The position numbers and the translations under genes were made by a program. This document shows, in pieces, positions 52,089 to 59,790 of a stretch of 61,646 nucleotides of DNA (positions are counted from its first letter, which is position 1; every line of letters starts with the position of its first letter). The stretch comes from Synergistaceae bacterium (lineage in GTDB: Bacteria > Synergistota > Synergistia > Synergistales > Synergistaceae): assembly GCA_031289775.1 (NCBI GenBank), contig JAITOY010000040.1:1-61646 (forward strand), written 5' to 3'. Under the pieces are notes generated by a model that saw only the letters and a list, made by a program, of their open reading frames with translations, was not told the DNA's origin and did no database searches.

Positions 52089-52781
52089 TTGATTGAACTG
52101 AGGCGATGCGAGGCGCTACGGATCGCGAGACTTTTCCTCGGGCTTTTTATCACGTCGCTGGGGATAGTGATGACCGTGCACGCGAACATCGGGGCGCCAC
52201 CGTGGGACGTCTTCCACCTCGGCGCGGCGCGGCACATGGGCTGGACCCTCGGGGCCGCCAATATCGTGACCGCTGTGGTCATAGTCCTCGCGTCGGCGAT
52301 GATGAAGGAGTTCATAGGGCTGGGCACGCTCTGCAACATGATCGCCATTGGAGCGTTTATCGACCTGATCAGATTCTTGCGCTGGGTTCGGTTCGCGGTC
52401 TCCTTCGAGGGCGGGGCGATGATGATGATTGCGGGGCTTTTTGTCGTGGCAGTCGGCGGTGTTGCCTACATGGGCGCCGGGTATGGGTTCGGGCCGAGGG
52501 ACTCCCTGATGGTTGCCATGGCAAAACGCACCGGACGCACTGCCGGTTTTTGCCGCTGTTGCATGGAGGCGGCCGCTCTTTTCGCGGGCTGGCTGCTGGG
52601 TGAAAGGGTTGGAATCGGCGCTTTGATAGCGGCCTTTGGCCAGGGGATCGCCATTCAGATTGTCTTCAGTCTGCTGCGCTTTGACGTCAAAAAGATCCAT
52701 AATGAATCGTTTGTCGAGACATGCAGGCGATTGTTCAGCAGATTTGCGTCCAAAGACAAAGGCGCGGCAGATCGCCGATAA
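52089..52781 (+). CDS. YczE/YyaS/YitT-like membrane protein
   Basis: This is a 230-residue protein with about five hydrophobic helices. The pattern LGLFITSLGIVMTVHANIGAPPWDVFHLGAA and, later, GAGYGFGPRDSLMVAM is characteristic of the YczE-like family of uncharacterised integral membrane proteins. The C-terminal tail is cytosolic and basic. TTG at 52089 is the likely start, although the ribosome site is weak. It follows the kinase by 33 bp and may share its transcript. Confidence 0.8.
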   Translation: MIELRRCEALRIARLFLGLFITSLGIVMTVHANIGAPPWDVFHLGAARHMGWTLGAANIVTAVVIVLASAMMKEFIGLGTLCNMIAIGAFIDLIRFLRWVRFAVSFEGGAMMMIAGLFVVAVGGVAYMGAGYGFGPRDSLMVAMAKRTGRTAGFCRCCMEAAALFAGWLLGERVGIGALIAAFGQGIAIQIVFSLLRFDVKKIHNESFVETCRRLFSRFASKDKGAADRR

Positions 52782-52827
52782 ATCAGGATTCATCCGGCGC
52801 AAACACCGGAACGAGGGAGGGAGAGTT

Positions 52828-54018
52828 ATGGATCACAGGTCTTTCAGGGATGGGGAAGAGAGTTTATCGCTGCTTGGCCTCGGCATCATGCGTATGCCTT
52901 ACGCGCGGGAGGGACATCGCTTCATAGACGAGAAGAAGGGGCTCGAAATGGTGGACTACGCCATCGAAAACGGGATAAATTACTTCGACACGGCCTACAA
53001 TTATCATGGCTGCACGTCGGAGGCATTCATCGGAGGCGCGCTCGCGAGGCGCTCCAGGGACAAATTCCACCTCGCAACAAAGATGCCGATATGGATGCTG
53101 AACTCGCGTCGAGAGATGGAGGCCATCTTCGAGGAGCAGCTTCAGAAGTGCCGGGTCGAATATTTTGACTTCTATCTAATTCATAACTTCAGCTCGAAAA
53201 ACATAGAAAAAGAGGAAAGTCTGCGACTGTACGAGTTCCTCCGCCTAAAAAAGGAGGAGGGGCGTATACGTCGTCTAGGCTTTTCGATGCACGACACGAC
53301 GGAGGTTTTCCGGAGCGTGGCCGACAAATACGACTGGGACTTCGTTCAGCTCCAGATCAACTACATGGACTGGGAGGGCCAGGACGCGAAGGGCAAGTAC
53401 GAGTACGCGACATCGAAGGGGTTGCCTGTCGTCGTGATGGAACCCGTGCGGGGCGGCGCTCTGGCGACGCTCTGCGAGAGGAGCATAGAGATATTCAAAA
53501 ACGTCGCGCCTTGGGCGAGCGCCGCTTCCTGGGCGATACGCTTCGCGGCGTCGCTGCCGAATGTGCTGGTGGTTCTGAGCGGCATGTCGAACCTCGATCA
53601 GATCAGGGATAACATAGAGACGCTCTCGCCCCTGATCCCACTTGGCGAGCCCGATTACGCCGTGATAAAGAGCGCTTTCGCCGCGTACCGTCTCAGCGCC
53701 CCTATACCCTGCACCGCCTGCCGCTACTGCATGGATTGTCCCTCCGGCGTGGACATCCCGAACCTTTTCGGCCTTTACAACAACCATCACAAAAGGGGGA
53801 AAAACGTCTTTCTGGGCATAGATTACCGAGTTCTTGGAGAAAACCGCCAGGCCGAGCGCTGCACTCACTGCGGCCGATGCGCGAAGCTCTGCCCTCAAGG
53901 TCTCGACATCCCCGCCCTCATAGACAAAATAAGCGTCTTCGTGAGTGAAAACGCCCTCGACGACGTAAAACTCCTCCGCCCGGAGGAGGGGGTGAAGATT
54001 ATAGAGAGGACGCCATAG
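52828..54018 (+). CDS. Aldo/keto reductase with C-terminal 4Fe-4S domain
   Basis: This is a 396-residue protein. Residues 1-290 form the aldo/keto reductase barrel: LGLGIMRMP, YFDTAYNYHG (catalytic Tyr region), LIHNF and VVVMEPVRGG. The C-terminal ~100 residues hold two ferredoxin motifs (CTACRYCMDCPSGVDIP and CTHCGRCAKLCPQGLDIP). Such fusions are common in anaerobes and may link carbonyl reduction to ferredoxin; the substrate is unknown. ATG 52828 has GGGAGGGAG ahead; the frame is open upstream but overlaps the previous gene. Confidence 0.92.
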   Translation: MDHRSFRDGEESLSLLGLGIMRMPYAREGHRFIDEKKGLEMVDYAIENGINYFDTAYNYHGCTSEAFIGGALARRSRDKFHLATKMPIWMLNSRREMEAIFEEQLQKCRVEYFDFYLIHNFSSKNIEKEESLRLYEFLRLKKEEGRIRRLGFSMHDTTEVFRSVADKYDWDFVQLQINYMDWEGQDAKGKYEYATSKGLPVVVMEPVRGGALATLCERSIEIFKNVAPWASAASWAIRFAASLPNVLVVLSGMSNLDQIRDNIETLSPLIPLGEPDYAVIKSAFAAYRLSAPIPCTACRYCMDCPSGVDIPNLFGLYNNHHKRGKNVFLGIDYRVLGENRQAERCTHCGRCAKLCPQGLDIPALIDKISVFVSENALDDVKLLRPEEGVKIIERTP

Positions 54019-54073
54019 AGCGGAGCTCTCCGAATCAGACTATGTAATATTCGCGGAAATTTACGGAACGTTG

Positions 54074-54114
54074 GATAAAAACAGCCGGCCGCCGCTACGG
54101 AGAGGCCGGCTGTT
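54074..54114 (-). terminator. Intrinsic terminator of the LarA-like gene
   Basis: AACAGCCGGCC (54080-54090) and GGCCGGCTGTT (54104-54114) form a perfect 11-bp stem; on the minus strand it is followed by a T-run (complement of 54076-54080). It ends the minus-strand ior-acd-acnX-larA-like series. Confidence 0.9.
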
Positions 54115-54131
54115 CAATGCCGAAGCCCTAT

Positions 54132-55361
54132 TCAGGCGAGAGACAGCTTCGCGTGAGTCGATACGTAGTCCGTCAGCGCGTCGGAAACCTCGATAGTCTC
54201 GAGTTCCAGGGTGTTTTTGATTCTTACGATTTTTAAGTGCTCTTTGTCTATGTCCCTCGCCATCTGTATCGCTATTCTCACGGCCTCGTCCTCCGAGTCC
54301 GCGATGATGGGTATCTTCGCGTCGTCAGGGCATTTCACGGCGATGGAGTTTGCGTATATCTGCTCCAGATCGAGTTTTTCGAACACTTTGCGGGTGATAA
54401 CGTCGAACATGCCCATGCCTATGGCGTTGCCGTGCGACTCCTCCGTTACGTCGAACAGAACCATGCGCTTTATATTCGGGACTTCGAGCACGAATTCCTT
54501 TAGAATAGAGCTTCTTCCGAGTATGTTTGGGTCGTATCCCGCGCCGGATATGTTTTTGCCGATCTCCTCGACGATCAGGACGTCGATCTCCGGTATCATC
54601 AGCGTAGGCATGTTCTCCTTAGCGATCCGCACAAGATCCTTCTCGCGCTCTATCAGCGTCTCGGATGGGATGGCCTCGATCATGGCCGTCTCGTCGCAGG
54701 CGTTTTCGACGATTCCTATCCCGAAGCCGACCTTGTTTCTCCCAAGTATAATAGCGGTCGCCTCTAATATCGTCTCGCCGAAGAAGTCGAAACTCACCTC
54801 GTGAATGGCCGTACATCCTATGTGGTTTCCGAGGCCGATCACGAGCATCTTGCAGAGTCCGCTCTGAATGTCGGCGACGAAATCAGTGTGCAGTTTGACG
54901 CGGTTTATCGGGACGATCATGTCAGCGGAGAGCGCCGAGTCGTCGAAAAATACGTCAATTCCGCGCGAGGTTCTTCCGAGGTGGGTCACGTCAACGGACG
55001 TGACTATATCGACGCCCATTTTCTCCTCGGTGATGCCGTAGGAGCGCAGAACCTCCCTCTGCCCGTCGGGGCTGCCGCCGCCGTGGCTGCCCATTGCGGT
55101 CACGATGAATGGAGAAACGCCGGCCTGTTTGAGTTGGTCGACGACGGTTCTTACGATGAGGGCGATGTTCTTTATGCCCCGGCTGCCGACCGCGACCGCG
55201 ACCCTTGCGGCGGAGTTGATTTTGCCTCGAATTTCCGCTTTGTCCATCTCCTCGGCAATACGCCCTTCGATATCGCCCAGCCTCGGCCGAGGAAACGTCT
55301 GTTTTACCTTATGCATACGCGGAAGCTGAAAGCGCATGTCCTCCTCGAGTAATATAGGCAT
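54132..55361 (-). CDS. LarA-like (DUF2088, lactate racemase family) protein
   Basis: This 409-residue protein belongs to the DUF2088/LarA-like family. The segments VTAMGSHGGGSPDGQREVL, RVKLHTDFVADIQSGLCKMLVIGLGNHIGC and SGAGYDPN are characteristic; conserved His and Lys occur in them as expected for a nickel-pincer-type active site. Lactate racemase itself uses a nickel cofactor made by LarB, LarC and LarE, none of which is in view. The substrate is probably a 2-hydroxy acid, but this is inference. ATG 55361 has GGGAGG 9 bases ahead. It follows the AcnX small subunit by 59 bp. Confidence 0.8.
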   Translation of the reverse strand: MPILLEEDMRFQLPRMHKVKQTFPRPRLGDIEGRIAEEMDKAEIRGKINSAARVAVAVGSRGIKNIALIVRTVVDQLKQAGVSPFIVTAMGSHGGGSPDGQREVLRSYGITEEKMGVDIVTSVDVTHLGRTSRGIDVFFDDSALSADMIVPINRVKLHTDFVADIQSGLCKMLVIGLGNHIGCTAIHEVSFDFFGETILEATAIILGRNKVGFGIGIVENACDETAMIEAIPSETLIEREKDLVRIAKENMPTLMIPEIDVLIVEEIGKNISGAGYDPNILGRSSILKEFVLEVPNIKRMVLFDVTEESHGNAIGMGMFDVITRKVFEKLDLEQIYANSIAVKCPDDAKIPIIADSEDEAVRIAIQMARDIDKEHLKIVRIKNTLELETIEVSDALTDYVSTHAKLSLA

Positions 55362-55420
55362 GTCGACACCTCCCATGTCTGCCAAGACGCGCGCCTCGAC
55401 GCGCGCGAATCGTCTAGCCG

Positions 55421-55834
55421 CTAATCCAGTATTGTGATGGTCGCGTTATTGGCGTCAACGCGGACGTGGTCGCCGTTTTTTATCGTCGAGTAGAACTCCG
55501 GTTCCACCTTGTCCACCATAGGTATCTCCATGATGATGGCGCCGGCCACCAGCACGGTTTCCGGGTTTTGGATTATCATGGCGGCCGGCTCGTTTTTTTT
55601 CTGCATCAGTTGATACAGACCGTCGCTCTGCACCACAGAGCTACCCTTTCCGCCGGGGAAGACGAGTATTTTTCTGGAGATGATCCGCCCCTCGAGATCG
55701 TGCGCTTTTTCGATGACCTCTCCGGTCTCTGGGCGCACCAGGTAAAACATGATCTCGTCCTTTGAGACGATTACCTCGCCCTCTCCAACTCCCTCCGAAA
55801 TTTTATGGCAGGAGAAAACCTTCTTGCTCATCAC
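55421..55834 (-). CDS. Aconitase X small subunit (swivel domain, DUF126)
   Basis: This is a 137-residue protein matching the swivelling domain of aconitase X enzymes: ISEGVGEGEVIVSKD, then GRIISRKILVFPGGKGSSVVQSDGLYQL and PETVLVAGAIIMEIPMVD. It completes the active site of the large subunit encoded upstream. Start ATG overlaps the large-subunit stop by four bases (ATGA at 55831-55834), so the two are translationally coupled and expected to act as a heterodimer. Confidence 0.9.
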   Translation of the reverse strand: MMSKKVFSCHKISEGVGEGEVIVSKDEIMFYLVRPETGEVIEKAHDLEGRIISRKILVFPGGKGSSVVQSDGLYQLMQKKNEPAAMIIQNPETVLVAGAIIMEIPMVDKVEPEFYSTIKNGDHVRVDANNATITILD

Positions 55835-57039
55835 TCGACAGCTCCTTTCAACGCGGCGTCAAGACATACGTCGAGGTCGCGTATGACGAAATCGAGGCCC
55901 CTTTTCCTCGGGTAATACGCGCACTTGGGGGATTCGGTCACGCCGACCTTGCCTTTATAGAGGTGCCAGCAGGGCTGGTCGGAGCAGGTATCCTCCACGA
56001 TATCTCCGCCGGCCGCCCTCACGACGTCGAGCAGGCCCATTTTTTCGGCGTTGGATTTCGTGAGAGCCGAGGTCATGATCCAGAGCGGTACTTTGACCTT
56101 CTTCCCCTCCAGCTTGCCGGCGATATGCTGAATTTCCCTGATGCTGGTGTGCGGGCATCCGAACAGCGCGAAGTCGATCTTTCGGTTGCCTGGGTCTGAT
56201 ATCTCGGTCTCGAGCACCTGCGCGAAATCGTCGTCGGTTATGACGACCGTGCGCTTTGGCTTCTTGCCGCCGAACGCGGCTTCGAGCGTAGGCGCCTCGA
56301 GCGTAACGCCGACGATGTGGTACATGGCGTAGGCGCCCGACGTGTTCAGCTCTGCGCCGAGATTTCGGTGCGCTTCCGGGGAGACGTAATTGCCGAGGCC
56401 GACGAACACAGGGATGCCTTGGCCTATTTTTTTCCCCATGTAGCCGAGTAGGTGGTATGAAAAGTCGTTTTTCATATTTGCCTGAACCTCGACTAGAATG
56501 TCGCCCTTTCGGTTTTCGTCGAGCAGAAGCCCATATTCGGGGACGACGCCTGTAATCGCAGCGCAGAGGGCCGATTGCGCGGACTCGCGGTTCGAGCGGG
56601 CGCCCCACACGGAGTTGACGTACGGGGTCGCGCTGGACTCCGAGAAGGCTATGATCTCGTTCGGGAATGGGATGTTCGTGTCCATGTAAGGCGTGCAGTT
56701 GTATGTGAGGCGACAGCCGAGCGCCTTGTATGCCTCGTGAGTACGGCGCATGTGCTCCGCCTCCTCGGCTGTCACCATGCCGCGTTCTTTGAAGTAAGAG
56801 AGACAGAAGCCGGGGTTGACCGACGGGGGAATTTTTGTGCGCGCCCCGAGGGCGGTCATTTTCTCCGCGAACCAGAGATCTGCCTCCTGATTGCTGAGCG
56901 CCACGTGGGCGTTCGTGATCGGAAGCATCCGAGGCGCGTCGAAGCACTCGCCGATGCCGACCTGCACCTTGAGCGCCAGAGCGGCGCCTTCTCCATATTT
57001 ACCGTTCAGCATATCATTCAGGTCTTGTGTAAGTTCCAC
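55831..57039 (-). CDS. Aconitase X large (catalytic) subunit, DUF521
   Basis: This is a 402-residue aconitase X catalytic subunit: YGEGAALALKVQVGIGE, TNAHVALSNQEADLWFAEKM, LTYNCTPYMDTNIP, FSESSATPYVNSVWGARSNRE, FALFGCPHTSIREI and DTCSDQPCW. Known members dehydrate cis-3-hydroxyproline in bacteria or phosphomevalonate in archaea, using an iron-sulphur centre; which substrate applies here cannot be told. The split large/small form resembles the archaeal and some bacterial types. It starts 88 bp after the acyl-CoA synthetase gene, with palindrome P2 in the gap. Confidence 0.9.
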   Translation of the reverse strand: MELTQDLNDMLNGKYGEGAALALKVQVGIGECFDAPRMLPITNAHVALSNQEADLWFAEKMTALGARTKIPPSVNPGFCLSYFKERGMVTAEEAEHMRRTHEAYKALGCRLTYNCTPYMDTNIPFPNEIIAFSESSATPYVNSVWGARSNRESAQSALCAAITGVVPEYGLLLDENRKGDILVEVQANMKNDFSYHLLGYMGKKIGQGIPVFVGLGNYVSPEAHRNLGAELNTSGAYAMYHIVGVTLEAPTLEAAFGGKKPKRTVVITDDDFAQVLETEISDPGNRKIDFALFGCPHTSIREIQHIAGKLEGKKVKVPLWIMTSALTKSNAEKMGLLDVVRAAGGDIVEDTCSDQPCWHLYKGKVGVTESPKCAYYPRKRGLDFVIRDLDVCLDAALKGAVE

Positions 57040-57059
57040 TGTGTTTCTCCTTTCGTCTT

Positions 57060-57107
57060 ATTCTAATTCTAAGTCAAATAAAAGCATCTTTGACTCAAAA
57101 TTGGAAT
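57060..57107. repeat. 48-bp palindromic repeat, copy P2
   Basis: The right arm (57089-57107) and the 10-base loop (57079-57088) are identical to P1 at 36554-36601; the left arm (57060-57078) has three changes, one of which keeps a G-U pair. It lies between the acyl-CoA synthetase stop and the AcnX start. Confidence 0.85.
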
Positions 57108-57127
57108 TATAGAGCGCCGGCGTCACG

Positions 57128-59167
57128 TCATCCCAGAATTCTGACGTCTGCGGCCAAAACGCCCTTTTCGTACAGGAACACGGGGTTCAGGTCGGCCTCC
57201 GCTATGTCCGGGTAGAGCAGCGGCAGCCGCGAAAACGCAGCTATAGTCTCTGAGAGCGAGTCGATGTCGATCGCGGCATCGCCGCGCACGCCGCGCAGAA
57301 GTGGGAACATCTTGATCTCCCCGATCATCTCCAGCGCCTCTTTTTTGCTCACCGGCGCCACGCGGAATGTTATGTCGCGCAACACCTCCGTGTAGACGCC
57401 GCCCATCCCGAAGGCAACGAGAGGTCCGAAGCTCGGATCCCTCGAAAGGCCGATGATCGCTTCTTTACCCATTTTGAGCATTGGGTATATGACGACCCCC
57501 TTGAAGCCCTCGCCGCCATTTATTTTTTTCATACGCTCGAAGGCCGCGCGAACCTCGTCCTCATTTTTGAGATCGAGCGCCACTCCGCCACAGTCGGATT
57601 TGTGAATGATCCGGGGCGAGACGACTTTCACTACGACAGGGTACCCAATATCTCCGGCCGCTTGTGCCGCGCTCTTTTCGTCCTCCGCAAAGGCGAACTT
57701 GGGAACAGGTATCCCGTTTTCGCCAAGCAGCTTCATGGCCTCCGGCTCCAGCAGGGAGTTTTTTTTGCCGCCAAAGACGTCCCCTATGGGCGTCGCGGAT
57801 TCGAGGCAATTCTCTGAGCGGTTTGCACGCCGGCTCTCATAGGCGGCCATGACGGCGAGGACGGATGCTGCGCGCTCGCCAGACTCGTAGCATGGTATAC
57901 CCTCTTCTCGCAGGTAAGTCAGACTGTCCGCTATATCGGCGCCCACCTGCATCACTGCGGCCACTGGTTTGCCGCTTTTTTTCGCGGCATCGGCGAGGCC
58001 GCGCGCCACCGGCATCGCCTTCAGGTACGGCGTCCCTACGTACAGCGCTATCGCGGCGTCGCACTCCGCAAGCGACGTCTCCGTAGCTTTTTCGTACTGC
58101 TCGCCAGTGCCCTCGACGGTCAGGTCTATCGGGTTGCGCGTTCCGGCGTATGAGGGCAGGAACGCCCCGAGTGAGGCCTTGACGGCTTCGGATGTCTCCT
58201 GTATGAGCAGGCCAATCGTCTCGGCCCTGTCGACTGTCATAACGCCGGGCCCGCCTGAATTCGTGATCACAGACAGCCTTTTGCCCTTTACGGGCGGCAG
58301 CGTCGCGAAGCCTTTACAGGCGTCGAAGAGGTCGTGGAGGGTGTCGACGCGTATTGCGCCGCACTGGCGCAAAGCCGCGTCGCAAACAGCGTCCGCCCCT
58401 GCCATAGACCCGGTGTGGGAGAGTGCCGCGCGCTGTCCCGTGTCAGTTCGGCCGGATTTCACTATCACGACCGGCTTCACTCCGACGACCTCCTCGACTG
58501 CTCTCATGAACTCTCGCCCGTTAGGCACGGTCTCGAGGTAGAGCGCGACCACCAGTGTCTCGGGGTCTTCTTTCAAATATCTCAGCAGTTCGAGCACTGT
58601 GAGGTCTCCGCCGTTGCCGTAGCTCGCGAATTTCGCGATGCCCATGCCGTCGTCGGCGGAAAGTGCCATGAACGATCCCCCCATGGCCCCGCTCTGGGAT
58701 ATGAGCGAAATGCCGCCAGTCGGGGGAGCTGTCTCCAGAGTCGCGACGAGCTTCGCGTGCGTACAGATCATGCCGGCGCAGTTCGGGCCTATGAAGCGGA
58801 TGCCGTACCGCCTTGCGGTTTGGGTCAGCTCATGTTCACCCTTAATGTTGCCCGTCTCCGAAAATCCCGAGCTGATGATAACGGCCGCTTTCACGCCTGT
58901 TTTTCCGCAGTCCTCGAGAATGCCGTTGACCGTCTTGGCCGGCGCCGCGATCACCGCAAGGCCGGCGGGGCCGTCCTGGGCGGGGAGATCGTTCAGCGAG
59001 GTGTAGCCCTTCGCGGAGCGCACGGATTCGCCCTTGGGGTTGATCGCGTACACTCGCTCCATACCGCCGTCCAGCAGACGGTTTATCAGCACGTTCGCGA
59101 GCTTCCTCTCACCGGCGGAGCCGAACACGGCCACTGATTCCGGATAAAACATCGGCTTTAAATCCAT
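57128..59167 (-). CDS. ADP-forming acyl-CoA synthetase (fused alpha/beta)
   Basis: This is a 679-residue NDP-forming acyl-CoA synthetase. The N-terminal CoA-binding domain begins YPESVAVFGSAGERKLANVLI and continues with IGPNCAGM and LISQSGAMGGSF. The phosphohistidine region is AALSHTGSMAGADAV. The C-terminal ~220 residues form an ATP-grasp domain (LLGENGIPVPKFAFAEDE... GYPVVVKVVSPRIIHKSDCGGV). It converts acyl-CoA, ADP and phosphate to acid, CoA and ATP. Next to iorAB it fits ATP recovery from aryl- or branched-acyl-CoA. Dispersed element E2 covers its ribosome site and start. Confidence 0.94.
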   Translation of the reverse strand: MDLKPMFYPESVAVFGSAGERKLANVLINRLLDGGMERVYAINPKGESVRSAKGYTSLNDLPAQDGPAGLAVIAAPAKTVNGILEDCGKTGVKAAVIISSGFSETGNIKGEHELTQTARRYGIRFIGPNCAGMICTHAKLVATLETAPPTGGISLISQSGAMGGSFMALSADDGMGIAKFASYGNGGDLTVLELLRYLKEDPETLVVALYLETVPNGREFMRAVEEVVGVKPVVIVKSGRTDTGQRAALSHTGSMAGADAVCDAALRQCGAIRVDTLHDLFDACKGFATLPPVKGKRLSVITNSGGPGVMTVDRAETIGLLIQETSEAVKASLGAFLPSYAGTRNPIDLTVEGTGEQYEKATETSLAECDAAIALYVGTPYLKAMPVARGLADAAKKSGKPVAAVMQVGADIADSLTYLREEGIPCYESGERAASVLAVMAAYESRRANRSENCLESATPIGDVFGGKKNSLLEPEAMKLLGENGIPVPKFAFAEDEKSAAQAAGDIGYPVVVKVVSPRIIHKSDCGGVALDLKNEDEVRAAFERMKKINGGEGFKGVVIYPMLKMGKEAIIGLSRDPSFGPLVAFGMGGVYTEVLRDITFRVAPVSKKEALEMIGEIKMFPLLRGVRGDAAIDIDSLSETIAAFSRLPLLYPDIAEADLNPVFLYEKGVLAADVRILG

Positions 59168-59191
59168 TTAATCAGCGCTTCCTTAACTCTT
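59167..59191 (-). repeat. Dispersed upstream element, copy E2
   Basis: On the minus strand: AAGAGTT (59185-59191), 2 bases, GGAAGCGCTGATTAAA (59167-59182). It runs from the last codons of iorB, through the intergenic gap with its AAGGAAG ribosome site, to the first base of the acyl-CoA synthetase ATG. The hairpin arm seen in E1 and E3 is missing. Confidence 0.5.
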
Positions 59192-59779
59192 CACCGCTGC
59201 GGAATAGCCGGCGCGGAACGTCGCTAAATTGCTCTCCGCGACCTTTTGCCACCTGTTCGCGATGATCTTTTCAATGTCCTCCTTAGAAAAGAACTCGTTC
59301 AGGCGCGAGTGGGCACACACAGAGCCCAGAGTGTACAAGTTGCCCCTCATGCCGGCCGGCATACCGGACGGGTCGAGGTAATGCACGGCGCCGCCCGCCT
59401 TGCGAATTTCGTCGAGCACCTGCTCCTCGTCGGGGTACGGGGCTTTACCGAGCATGACGGCCGTCGGCTGCCACCTGAGGCCGAGTATGACGTAATCAGC
59501 CCCGGATTTTCCATAGCGCACGGCCTTGAGCGTTTCGGACAGCTCCATGGAGACTACGAGATCGGCGCCGCCCGGTGATATGCTGTGCGCCGAGGCAGCT
59601 TGGTCGCGCCCGAGCCGCAGTTGGGCCTTTACGAAGCCGCCGCGCTGAGCCATGCCTTTCGTCGGGTAGAAGTTGATCCCGACTCCCTTTTCGGCGGCCG
59701 CCAGGGTGATGATGTCCGATATGGTCAATATCCCCTGTCCGCCTACGCCGACCGTGTATATGTCGAAATAACTGCTCAT
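59183..59779 (-). CDS. iorB: Indolepyruvate:ferredoxin oxidoreductase, beta subunit
   Basis: This is a 198-residue protein starting MSSYFDIYTVGVGGQGILT, the typical gamma-domain start of 2-oxoacid:ferredoxin oxidoreductases, with GMAQRGGFVKAQLRLG and ADLVVSMELSETLKAVRY following. It pairs with IorA to decarboxylate aryl-pyruvates from Trp, Phe and Tyr to aryl-acetyl-CoA, reducing ferredoxin. ATG 59779 has AGGAGG 7 bases ahead; the frame is open further upstream but overlaps iorA without a start signal. Confidence 0.94.
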   Translation of the reverse strand: MSSYFDIYTVGVGGQGILTISDIITLAAAEKGVGINFYPTKGMAQRGGFVKAQLRLGRDQAASAHSISPGGADLVVSMELSETLKAVRYGKSGADYVILGLRWQPTAVMLGKAPYPDEEQVLDEIRKAGGAVHYLDPSGMPAGMRGNLYTLGSVCAHSRLNEFFSKEDIEKIIANRWQKVAESNLATFRAGYSAAVKS

Positions 59780-59790
59780 GACGTAGCCTC

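Noticed and set aside
55955-56947. 330-codon frame within the aconitase X large subunit
   Set aside because: Alternative frame of a recognised gene on the same strand, Arg/His-rich with no start signal.
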